Below are positions 43,184 through 53,466 of a DNA stretch of 64,000 nucleotides, in pieces (the first letter of the stretch is position 1; each line of letters opens with the position of its first letter). A program made the position numbers and the translations under genes. The DNA lies in NCBI GenBank assembly GCA_021307315.1, contig JAJSPD010000011.1, positions 868,001 through 932,000 of the forward strand, read 5' to 3'. The notes under the pieces were generated by a model. That model had not been told where the DNA came from, made no database searches, and saw nothing but the letters and a program-made list of their open reading frames with translations. This stretch comes from Bisporella sp. PMI_857. Its lineage: Eukaryota; Ascomycota; Leotiomycetes; Helotiales; Helotiaceae.

Positions 43184-43787
43184 TTTTGGCCTCTATCTGA
43201 AATACCATAAAAGTGGTATGGCCAGATAGAGGTCAAAAAAAGATGGTATTTCAGAAATATCGGCACTTTTTGATGGTATTTGAGATATTAACCGTTCAAT
43301 TAAACTACCGATATTGTGCAAAGCAACTGGCCGACCTCGAACAAAACGCGTACGCAAAGGTCAATAAAGCAAGAAACAAACACGCTGTGGGAATTGCCTT
43401 GATTGGGGCCATAATCGTCGTCGATGTACCAACTAGCCTGTTTCAAACGAACGTCGAGAACGAGCTTACGAATGGCTACAATCAGATTCTGAAGAAGAAG
43501 AAGAGGAGGAAAAGGATGAGGATAAGGATGAAGATGAGGATGAAGATAATGAGAATAATGAGGATAATGAGAAAGAATTGGAAGCTCAACGCTTTGATCA
43601 AGAGCTGGGAATACAAATAGAAGCTGTCGATATTATGTTGGAGCTGCGTAATAGCGACGACGACGACAACAACGACAACGACGAGCTTTCAGACGTTGAT
43701 AGCGATATTTTCGATCAGGAACCCATTGAGCCTACCCCACCTGAATTACGATTTTCTACAAGGTCAGGAAAAGCGTATGGAATATAA
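43184..43787 (+). pseudogene. Half TIR plus MULE 3'-tail fragment
   Basis: 43184-43291 is one terminus of the 'cggttaat' type MULE TIR. From 43297, in a frame shifted from the long open frame, the sequence reads a zinc-knuckle region (KKQTRCGNCLDWGHNRRRC) followed by a Glu/Asp-rich tail, RFSTRSGKAYGI and stop at 43787. It therefore belongs to the C-terminus of a third MULE copy, less mutated than copy 1. Confidence 0.65.
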
Positions 43788-44028
43788 ATTGATTTGTGGA
43801 ATTAGAGCAATAAAAGTACATTGATTTTACGGTTAATATCTCAAATACCATCAAAAAGTGCCGATATTTCTCAAATACCATCTTTTTTTTGGCCTCTATC
43901 TGGCCATACCACTTTTATGGTATATGAGATATCCTCCAAAAAAACAATGGTATTTGAGATATCCTCCAAAAAAATTATGGTATATAAGATATGTCCCAAC
44001 ATACGCTGTAAATAGAACTTTTGGGGGC

Positions 44029-44264
44029 TTGGCCCTTGACACTACAGAGCTTGGCCCCTAACACTACAGGGCTCGGCTTTTGTCACTACAGGGCTCGGCC
44101 TCTAACACTACAGGGCTCGGCCTTTGTTACTACAGAGCACTACAGAGCTCGTTTACACTGGCTTTTGGCCAGTTTCCTGTATAACAATTGACAGCGTTTA
44201 CACTTTTGAGTTTTTTTTCTTAAAATCCACGGATCGAGATTTTTGTTCGCTTTGAGTTGTTACA
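44029..44264 (-). mobile_element. Degenerate family A LTR with expanded cassette
   Basis: The right end (GGATCGAGATTTTTGTTCGC...GAGTTGTTACA) is clearly family A. The left part is about five tandem copies of a 22-bp unit (CACTACAGGGCTCGGCCTYT), an expansion of the GC-rich cassette that varies between family members. The left boundary is uncertain. Confidence 0.65.
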
Positions 44265-44386
44265 GTAGTGTAAGTTTTTGTATTTGACTTTATTTTATTT
44301 CAATTTCTATTGCAACTAATTAACTCCGTACACTTTTTCACGTTTTAAGCGCTGGTCACATGATCATAACTACATACAAATGGCTA

Positions 44387-46828
44387 CTAACAGTTATCGT
44401 CGCTGTCGCTATTATAAGGTTCCTCTAGTTCAATAACTACATTTGTTTCTTCTATTACTTGTATGCCCAATTTTTGATCAAAGCGTTGTGCTTCTTTTTC
44501 TTGTTTTTCATCATTCAGCTCCAATTGTTTGTTTTCGTTGTCGACTTTCTCGTTGTCGACTTTCTCGTCGTCGACTTTTTGAAGCCAATCGAAAGCTCGT
44601 TGTCGACGTTTATTTGAAACTGGCTGACTTGTACAACTACGTCGATTATAACTCCAATCGAGGCAATTACTGCAACGCGTTTGCTTTTTGTTCCAGTTGC
44701 TTTTGCGTATACGTTTAGTTCGAGGCCGACTTGCTTCTTTGCGTAAAACAGGTGGCTTAATTGAATTATCAGAAAAAAGGTTTTCGATCGATACTGGCAG
44801 TAATATATGGCGGTAGGTCTTTTTGTATTTTTTTGTAGTATACAAATCCTCAAAATATTGAATTGAGTCGATTTGCAGCACTTTTGCAGCTGCAATAGCG
44901 TGAGAACAGGGCGATTGATACTCCTAGAAGTCTTGACAGTCGCACGACTTTTGATCTAAAACAACTACTCATTTTCGACCTGTATCAGGATTCTCGACTT
45001 GAGCAATATTCTTATTTGTAGGGTATACTCGATATCGACGAGAAGCTTGAAAACGACTTCCAAATTTGGCTATAGGCACGTCAGCGAGTTGATCGGATTT
45101 GCTAGTTGTTGATCGCCTTTCGAACTATATTTTAGTCACTGAAAGGTATATACTATCCAGCATTTGAAAAAGAGGCATACGCCGATAATCGTTTCAGCTA
45201 GAATTCAAAGATTCAACAATATTAGAAGTATTATGGCCAAATCGAGGATATTCTGAGTAAGCTTTAGTCTACAGTTTGTTGTCGATATTTGTCAGATGCC
45301 AGGGTGGATAAGCTTTACCACAGCACTAAGCGGGCCAAAAAGGTACAATATCCGACGTCGCATGTCAGAAAGCTTATCCTACTACATATACCAGTACGGA
45401 ACCTGACAGGGCACCCCCCTTCAGGAATCCCGTCCTCGGGATTCGTGCCACGTGATGCTCTTCAGCCGCCTCCTGTTTGTGCTATCACGTGCCTTTGACA
45501 CGTGACGCGTCGGCTATTTGCCACGTGCACACAAATGCATAATATACAGTTAACCATAGAGGTAATCACGTGCTTGCAACTTTCACACGTGACGCTCTTC
45601 CGAATGCGGATCCTCGCTAAGCAACACCAGAGAACCTGATGCTTGGCACGCGGCCTCGCCTAATCTCAGAATTACGTATTCAGGTGACGTCGGATATTCT
45701 GTCAGATGCCAGGGTGGATAAGCTTTACCACAGCACTAAGCGGGCCAAAAAGGTACAATATCCGACGTCGCATGTCAGAAAGCTTATCCTACTACATATA
45801 CCAGTACGGAACCTGACAATATTGCAAAGATAATCGAAAGCGTTAGTACTAACTTTTTTCAATTTCGCTATTTCATTTTTGTACAATTGCGGCGTTTTAG
45901 CTCTACACGCTTTCCAAAACAAAGGCTTTACTTTATTGCTATATCTTTGCTGTAAATTGTCCGCAATATGCTGACAACAGTGAAGATGAATTGCTTGAGG
46001 ATACTCTTTTTCGACTGCTTTTGCTATTCTTTTTTTACGATCAGAAATAAAAGTATGCTGCGCCAACAAAGTAATAGGGAAAGCAAGCTTCAAGTGGCGC
46101 AAAAACCAGCTCCACCAGTGATATTTTTTAATAAGTACTAATGCCCAGGCTAAAGGTGTTACTTTGTCGTTTGCATCGATTCCACAACAAATCAATAATA
46201 TTATACGATACCGAGACTTTGTATGAGTACCGTCGATAGCATAAAACTGGCGAAGGCGCTTTGTAGCCGATCGACAAAGAGCTGGAGCAAAAAACGTAGC
46301 TTGAAATACACTATTTGCTTGAGTTTCTATAACAGCGTAATTATTTGAATTTACAGCTTTGAACTTTTCGATATACGCCGGAAGTAAAGCAAACGATTGA
46401 GTTTCGTCACCATACACTTCTTCGAGAATAGCTTGTTTTGCGCGGTAAGCCTGAAAATAAGGAATCTTGTTATAGTACTGAAGGCGCTCAATTGATTGGA
46501 TTTGCTTTGGAGTGATTTTGGGATTATCAACAACCGCAGCACGATGGTGAGGTATTATATACTTCAAACTATTTATATTCGATGCTCCGAAATGACTTGC
46601 AGAAGAGCAAGTATGAAGCTTTAAGTGAGTTATATGAACTCCTTTCTTTTTAGAATTACTAGCTTTAATTCTGAACTTGTAAGATCGAAGCGTACGGCAT
46701 ACAATATCGAAGCGCGTTTTATTTGAATAGGCTGTTTTCTATGATTCAGAAGCGTTTGAAACGTAGAATTTAATAGCTTCTTTTGCTGAAGATATATTAG
46801 GAAAAGTAGTGCTTATTTGGAGAGTCAT
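44387..46828 (-). pseudogene. MULE transposase copy 2 (split by a miniature LTR element)
   Basis: From an ATG at 46828 the protein has a FAR1-like N-terminus (SNKTRFDIVCR, GVHITHLKLHTC), the MULE catalytic core (FYAIDGTHTKSRYR, LICCGIDANDKVTPLAWALV, FISDRKKRIAKAV), a SWIM finger, a zinc knuckle (CSNCLDWSYNRRSC) and an acidic tail ending at 44387. The core is split by the insertion at 45290-45818, and several TGG codons have become TAG/TGA (for example SESW and WTKAY positions). It is the most complete MULE in the window but not functional as it stands. Confidence 0.85.
45290..45818. mobile_element. Miniature LTR element (TRIM-like), identical LTRs
   Basis: Two 119-bp direct repeats (45290-45408 and 45700-45818) of form TGTCAGATGCC...GGAACCTGACA are identical base for base. 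They enclose 291 bp with no open frame. The whole is flanked by ATATT (45285-45289 and 45819-45823). This is the structure of a terminal-repeat retrotransposon in miniature. The interior carries six CACGTG palindromes and a perfect 8-bp hairpin (GAATCCCG/CGGGATTC, 45425-45444). A primer-binding site and polypurine tract are not obvious. Confidence 0.88.
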
Positions 46829-47110
46829 ATTGATCGAAACAACAAAGAACTAACGGCTGAAAAATCAAATATACAAAAAGATTAAAAATACGTGGGATTA
46901 TTTGAATTTAAAGCTTTGTGGGTCAGGTGCGTTGGTTAGTCTTGGCATGAAATAATGGTATTTCAGAAATATCTCAAATACCATCACTTTTTTGGTGTCT
47001 ATCTGAAATACCATTGTTTTAAAAAGGTGGTATGACCAGATAGAGGTCAAAAAAAAAGATGGTATTTCAGAAATATCGGCACTTTTTGATGGTATTTGAG
47101 ATATTAACCG

Positions 47111-47278
47111 TTGATTTTAGGCCTATATTCTATCTACAGCGTACCTACAGCCTGCCTACAGCGAGTGTTGGAAGCTTTCTCAAATACCATCAAAAGTGGT
47201 ATCTGAGAAAGCCTCCAAATAAAGTGGTGGTATCCGAGAAATATGGGCACTTTTCGGTGGTATCCCAGATATTTGCCG
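47111..47278. repeat. Outer MULE terminus
   Basis: Nearly identical to 35830-35998: CCTATATTCTAT, the GTTGGAAGCTTTCTC block, paired GGTAT/ATACC palindromes, ending ATTTGCCG. It is the right terminus of the MULE into which element B inserted. Confidence 0.7.
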
Positions 47279-47363
47279 TAAATTTTAATATTGTACGGTT
47301 AGTTTTAGTAATATTATTTATAAAACATAAAAATAAAACTATTTTAATTTGCATATTACTAAA

Positions 47364-47680
47364 TGTAAGGTGCTAGAGTAGGGTGGCACAAGTCAACTGC
47401 AATTGATACGAAGACTAATCTCTACCCTTCTCTACTACGTCCCGAGTCCCCTCCTTATACCCTCTGAACCCCCGGCGACTCCCTACGTGCCTGATAGAAC
47501 GAGAAAATACACAATGATAAGCAGAAGGAATTGGGGATGCCGTGCAGGCTCTCTATTGTTGTCTATGTGTGTAATAATCATACAGAATTGTAGAACTGTG
47601 TGTGTGTGAAATCCTGACAAGTGCCTATACATGCCAAGTCTCAGTGCCTTTACCGAGCCCCCCTTAGCACGTGACTGTCA
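47364..47680 (-). mobile_element. Family B LTR with a nested short element
   Basis: Collinear with 19598-19800 (TGTAAGGTGCTAGAGTAG..., GTCCCGAGTC..., CCTTTACCGAGCCCC), but interrupted at 47492-47620 by repeat family S. The outer target duplication is not recognisable. Confidence 0.75.
47492..47620 (+). mobile_element. Short repeat S copy 3, nested in family B LTR
   Basis: A 129-bp segment starting TGATAGAACGAGAAAATAC, flanked by GTGCC at 47487-47491 and 47621-47625. The uninterrupted family B copy at 19598-19800 shows the empty site. Confidence 0.75.
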
Positions 47681-47894
47681 CGAAGCCAAATCCTGAGGCC
47701 CGTTGAGGCGGCTAATAGGTGGTTCTATTTACAAGAATACTAAACTAAGGAGGAAAGGCAATCGTTGTGCGCGACCATGATAGAAAATGAGGGGTCATGC
47801 CAAGCCCATCTAGGTCACATGATCCATGATCATGATCGCCCAATTACTATGAGGTGGGGTGTTAGTGCATCGCGAAGCATCGAGCCATACTTTC

Positions 47895-50800
47895 TCAGGT
47901 AGCCTTCTTAGAACTAGGCAAGCAATTCCACTCGCCTTTCTCCATCGCGTCTAGATCTCCGTCGTTGCCAAAACCATTGCCCTGTGTTACGGTGAGGCGT
48001 TTGATACTAAAGAATAAGCTGGCAAGACGGCCTCGACTTCTGTGCAGGCTGCCGCCGCTTGTATCGACATCGCTGAGGCCAGGACACCTAGAAGCATCCC
48101 TACACCTGTTTAGACTCTCTGCCTTGTCTAATGCTTCATTCAGAGCAATTCTGTTTCTTCTGGAATATATGCGTGCGACTTTTTTCTGTTGGCTGCGATA
48201 AATATCGCTGAGGTTCCGATCCTTATACCTAGAGCCGTATTTCTCATGATATTCGTGCTTTTTGATGCAATTAAAAAAGAATTTCCGGATCCCAGTATAC
48301 TCCAAACCGTAGCCCAACTAGCAGTGATGCCATAGTAGATTATACAACGGATCCGGGGCGAAACGGCGAAAGAGAATAAAACAGCTATCACAGCAAAAAA
48401 GATTGGAACTAAAGCATTTAGTAACTTTCCGGTGAACAAGGAACAAGGCTTGTAGAGCCCAACCTACATAGCAAACGGAATTGATCACGTAAGAACATTT
48501 TGTTTCCATCCCCATGCGGATCGTCGAAATCGCTCGCATTCATACCGAAGACTGAACTCATGAAGGAAAGTAGTAAGAAAACTGTTTCCCCATATTATTG
48601 GCATCGATTCATAATTTTAAATTACGGTACCATCTCAGGATAGGAGCACTAACCTATTGTTATGATAGTGAACAGCATAATGGACCGGCCCTGGATGGCG
48701 GTCTCCTCCGCGCTCTTACTAGCGCATTTAGCTTCGATGATACTTGCCTGCTGCTGTTTCAGGCTGAGCAAGTCTTTCAGCTTCGCTCGAGTTAGCAGAC
48801 GAGAAGCTCAATTGGCCAGAAGATTCTTACTTGTTCGGCGATTATAATAGTTTGTTCTTCAAGCTCTTGGAGTTTGCCACGACGTGACATCATATGATCC
48901 CTCACTCTTTCTGAAAGGCTGATCGTGGTTTCGGGAATATCGGGTGGAGGTTTGAGCACTTTGCTCTCTTGCGGAGAAATCGCGTTTAAGTGTGCAGTGC
49001 TACTAGACAACGTTGTCGCATTTTCATTAATGATCTCGTTGATCCTCTGAACTTCGTCTTTAATAGCATGGCAATTGCTCGTTGCCACTGATACTGTTTC
49101 TCCTCCCTCACTCTGTCGTTGTAAAAGAGCTTTAATATCTTTCAAGACATCTAAAGCTTCGTCTGGTGCGGGTTTGCACCGTTTGTCGTGTAAAGCCGCT
49201 AAGTGCTCGGAGAATAAATCCGTGACGGAAAGTTGATGTGTAAATATGCGCATCATTATTCGCAACTCTTCGATGATATCGTGAGCTTCACGAAGTAGCT
49301 CGCCTTCAAGATTTATGTTCAAATATGACTTTGCAATTAATTCAGATCCTGCTAGTTGTCGATCCGACGCACTCATCTTGTCAAAGTGGTACCAGAAAGT
49401 TTCAAATGCCAAAGTCTTTTGGCCAAACCAGAAAAAAGTCAATTCACGTATCACTTAAATGCCGGATTTACAGTCACTTACAATGTAACTGAAAACGTTT
49501 GCAAAAATGTCCAGTAATTCGGGCCGCTCATCCACCGACTTAGTACTGTCAAAAAAGACCGTAGAGCACTAATCCATGATTAATAGTGCCAGGTCATAGA
49601 CAGACTCAATCTGCCCAGCGTGAAAATGAGCGAGTAGTAACCGAATTCCTTTGTGCACGCCAGACCAATCAGGCTTGTTTCTGCCCCAGCGTCTAGGAAA
49701 GAAAGATATTATAGTATCTGCTTTCTTAACTTTAGATTAGAATAGGATAATAGAAAGCTTACTGTCATCTAAAACGTAAAGCCACAATTGATCAACCATA
49801 ATTACACGTGAAGTCCGCAAAAAGCTTTTACCTTCCTTCGTTGCTCGATAGACTACTTGATCCTTATCCCTCGTATCTGTGTCCGCTATTTTCCAGTAGT
49901 GGGATTGGTCAAAAGTTCGTCGCAATGCAAAGAAGGATCCTGGTGTAAGTGATCGCGTAAAATTCTAACATCATACTCGACATCTATAGCATCGTGAAGC
50001 TTCGCGATTTGAAGAAGATATTCCGCCAGGGCTGATCGTTTCGCCCTTCTTCCTTGAACAGTTTTTTCTCCTTTTTCCTTTTCGCTGATCGTGCTTCCTC
50101 TCTTCGTAAGGTCGATAAATTGCCGAGATTGTAGCTAACGAATTGCCTTGGCGGTTTTATACAATTCATCTCTGACACTCTTAGTCAGGTCCGAGTGGGT
50201 TTCGCGATGCTGCTTTGGGATTTCATTTGTGACCCTTGCCATGATTTTCCTCCTCTTGTGCGTTTCCCAATGCAAATAGGGCATCTAAGTGTATGAGCCC
50301 ATATAAAAAGAAGAGGCTAGTATGAAACCTACAAATATCACAAAATTTTTGTTCTCCACGCCAGGCTCAGAAGTGCCCTTGGTTTCTTGATATATTAATT
50401 AAATAATACCAAACTTGAAGTCAGGAGACTAACGGGGCATTATAAGAGAACAATGGAGTCGCATGTGTCGAGCATGAACTGGGCCATAGATCCCCCCATG
50501 CTGCCTTGAAGACCAGAACTCACGGCACAGAATGTTCGAGGACCTTTTTAGGTACTTCGGGTCCTTGCGGTAATTGAACTCTCCGGGAGTTTTTTCTCCA
50601 TAGTACCTTGCAATAGCCTCCTAGTACTAATCAGCCCGAACAGAAACTGTGAAATGTCTCTTACCTCTACCCAATGCATATTGTTTGCAGGAATATGAAA
50701 ATATCGAATTGCATCATCCTCACATTTCTGTGTCAGTAGGTTTTCTTCACCTTCTTTGAACAGAACATCATTCAATGAATAAAACTTGGTTTCTGGCGAC

Positions 50801-51499
50801 ATGTAAAACGATTTGCACACCCCACTCTTTCTAAGTGTAATCTTGCTGACAGTGATCCCGTAAAAGTCTGGAAGTCGCTTTCTGTCCCCCTTCTCCTTTG
50901 CTGGGGCTTTATGCCGTTTTGGTACATCGTCGCCCTCGCTCTTCTGGTTCTGTCCTTTCCTAAAACGGGCCCAAAAGCTGCTTTTGGGAGCTTTTGCCTC
51001 AGAAATCTCCTCCTCTTCTAGACTTTGTAGGCGTGTCTGGGATTCTTGGGTCCTTCCATTTCGCAACATCTGCAAGAACTCGCCGTTCCTATTGCTCTCG
51101 GGCATGCTCTCTATCAGGAGCCAGCTTCTTGAGCTTCATCTTTTCTACCCTGTCCTTAATATCTATCTCCGAATCTTCTCTTTTTCCAACAGCATGTTGT
51201 CTCCATAATGCTCGACGATACTCAAAAAGCTCAATAATAGGAACATTTTCAGGGTTGGCAAAGAAAGCCTCTCTTAATCGTTCAATTCTCCCCAATTCCT
51301 TTTCGAATCTGATCTTCTCTTCCTCATTCCCATGTATAGCAATCGCGGCTTTTATCTTGTTTTGTTCACTGAAGCGGGCTCGCATGTATACAACAAAGTA
51401 ATCATCTTGTAACTTTTCTGGGATCACATCTTTGATGAAATCTCCGGTTGTTGAATTATGCGCCACGCCAAGTTCGTTCAGAAAGTTGTGCGACGACAT
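47895..51499 (-). pseudogene. CorA-like Mg2+ transporter family gene, decayed
   Basis: Reading from 51499 (ATG, MSSHNFLNELGV): a charged N-terminal region; the block YFHIPANNMHWVE (about 50670) usual in fungal CorA-like proteins; FDQSHYWKIADTDTRDKDQV (49910); VDQLWLYVLDD; a helical stalk (49454-48800); the GMN pore motif (VFGMNASDF, codons 48538-48546); a second helix (FFAVIAVLFSFAV) and an Arg-rich tail ending about 47895. CorA proteins are pentameric Mg2+ channels. Lesions include a frameshift near 51090, a stop at 49569-49571 (probably from CAG) and a one-base shift near 48285. Several introns are evident (for example after AEQ at 48830 and after LFTIITI near 48650). Exon edges between 49455 and 50600 are not resolved. 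Confidence 0.7.
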
Positions 51500-51614
51500 T
51501 TTGCTTGGTGGAAGAAACAAGGCCGAATTTCATGATAGTTGGAATGCATGTCTTCTTATGCTCTTTTCCGCAGCCTTACTATACAAATTACTATGGCAAC
51601 TGATGTATGGTTTA

Positions 51615-53043
51615 CGAAGGTACAGCGGTCAATTGTTGTCACTACGCTAGCTAGGGTACCACCCTTGTCGCCACCACCTTTCCTAATAGAGTAACTGATT
51701 CAAAATCTCGCGATCAAGTGGTGATGGTGTTTTGGAATCAACACTGACTGGTTATTCAGAATGTCGACGATTTACAGCAGACCCGTATTGCCTACTATAG
51801 AGCCTAGTATTTTCTATGGCCAGCCATCTCCTCCACGCGTAATTGCTGAGGCAACACGATACAACGTCCTCGTCGATACACAAAAGCTCAAGAGCTTACT
51901 CGAGATCAACGTCTAGAAGTACGCGTTTTACGCGATATAAATTGGACATATCTTGACATTCATCATCGTACGGGATTCACTTTACGACAGATTCGATACG
52001 CATGCCGCAAACAAGCTACTCCACAAAAGAAGACCGGTAGAAAGCCAAGTTTAACTACGGCTCAAGTCGAAGAACTAGTCGAATTTGTATGCGCTTCAAG
52101 AACAAATCGACGTATGTCGTACGAAAAGCTTGCAGAAGTTCTTGATTTGGGAGTCAAAAAAGACGCTATTCGTACTGCGTTAGCAAAAAAAGGATATTTT
52201 CGACGTATTGCTCTTCGCAAGCCACCTTGTTCCGAAACAAATCGTCGAAAACGACTTGATTGGGCTGAAGAGCATAAAAATTGGACAATGGAGCAATGGT
52301 ATTCTGTATTATGGACCGACGAGACTTGGATTACAGGCGGAAGACATACCAGAACCTGGGTTACTCGACGGGCTGGAGAAGAATTTGATTCTACTTGTGT
52401 CGTCGATCGTGTACAACGCAAAAAAGGTTGGATGTTTTGGGGGTGTTTTCATGGCTATACAAAAGGGCCAGGCATGTTTTAGGAGAAAGATTGGGGAACT
52501 ATCGGCGAAGAATCATATCGAGCTCATACAGTTCCCTTAATTCATGGCTATGTAGAGCTTTGTCGTCGAGAAGGATTAGTTCTTGAGCTTATGCAAGATG
52601 GAGCTCCAGGCCACGCTGCTGCAAATACCAAAGAAGATCTGGCTGAACGTGGTATTACTGTGTTTTATTGGCCTCCTTTCAGCCCTGATTTGAACCCAAT
52701 TGAAAAAGTCTGGAATATTATGAAGAATTACCTTCAAGACAACTATCCGGAAACTATGAGCTACGATCAGTTGCGCAACGCAGTTAAAACAGCTTGGGAT
52801 GTTATTGGAGCTCATGAATTCAAAGAGCTAATAGAGCAAATGCCTCAAAGGTGCCTGGACGTAATAGCTGCAAATGGAGAATGTACAAAATGGTAGAGAA
52901 TAGAGAATAGAGCAATTTGCAAAACACCATCACCACTTACTTGATCGCGAGATTTTGAATCAGTTACTCTATTAGGAAAGGTGGTGGCGACAAGGGTGGT
53001 ACCCTAGCTAGCGTAGTGACAACAATTGACTGCTGTACCTTCG
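51615..53043 (+). mobile_element. Tc1/mariner element with 120-bp TIRs
   Basis: A 1429-bp element flanked by TA (51613-51614 and 53044-53045). The inverted termini (CGAAGGTACAGC...) match over about 120 bp (51615-51734 and 52920-53043), with one mismatch and one 4-bp indel. It encodes one DD34E transposase with two lesions. Near-perfect ends imply recent arrival compared with its neighbours. Confidence 0.92.
51761..52896 (+). pseudogene. Tc1/mariner transposase, one frameshift and one stop
   Basis: An ATG at 51761 opens a frame that must shift near 51850 to join the helix-turn-helix region (AQELTRDQRLEVRVLRDINW, GFTLRQIRYACR, GRKPSLTTAQVEELVEF). The catalytic domain follows in that frame: WTDETWI, then QDGAPGHAA, then PFSPDLNPIEKVWNIM, with 34 residues between the second Asp and the Glu (DD34E). 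A single TAG at 52480-52482 interrupts it. The protein ends at 52896. All three catalytic acids are present. Confidence 0.88.
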
Positions 53044-53093
53044 TATGTCAATTGCCCAACAGCCTTATGTAATTCAACGCACAAACTGCTAGA

Positions 53094-53187
53094 ACACATT
53101 TCATACACAATCATAGAGAACAATAGAGAGCTTGTCGGCATCCCCAATACCTTCTGATTATCATTGTGTAAATTCACGTTCTATCAT
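53094..53187 (-). repeat. Short repeat S copy 4 (partial)
   Basis: Shares AACAATAGAGAGC...GGCATCCCCAAT...CTTCTGATTATCATTGTGT...CGTTCTATCA with the other copies. The left boundary is not resolved. GCCCAAC occurs on both sides and may be a chance repeat. Confidence 0.5.
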
Positions 53188-53466
53188 GGCCCAACTGTAA
53201 CCCCCCTCGAACATACGATGCTACATCCAAACGCAGTGGGGTCATCCACGAAGCATCCTGTGAAACGGCCAAGCCTATTGGCCAGATTTGGCCTAGTCGT
53301 TCTTGGCACTGGGACCCCTATTTTCTTCACTCTAGATAGTTGATTCTATTAGCTCTACAATCAATATCATATGCCTATTCTTCAACCTATTCTGTGATAA
53401 GATCACCTACAATCTATCCGTTTGTCACATCCCTTCCCTTCATGCCTTTCAAAATTGATCGAGTAA
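53188..53466 (+). promoter_or_regulatory. Upstream region of the HET-NACHT-WD40 gene
   Basis: About 280 bp between repeat S and the start codon. The last 60 bases are rich in CCTTCC-type pyrimidine words, common just upstream of fungal transcripts. No clear TATA. No other gene is seen here. Confidence 0.35.

Larger units (their letters stand above)
43830..47110 (-). mobile_element. MULE element B with 9-bp target duplication
   Basis: A 3281-bp element bounded by CGGTTAATATCTCAAATACC and its complement, with inverted termini of about 85 bp. It is flanked by TTGATTTTA at 43821-43829 and 47111-47119, the 9-bp duplication typical of Mutator elements. It carries one transposase gene (minus strand), a degenerate family A LTR near its left end and a miniature LTR element at 45290-45818. 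It sits within the 3' region of another MULE copy. Confidence 0.9.
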
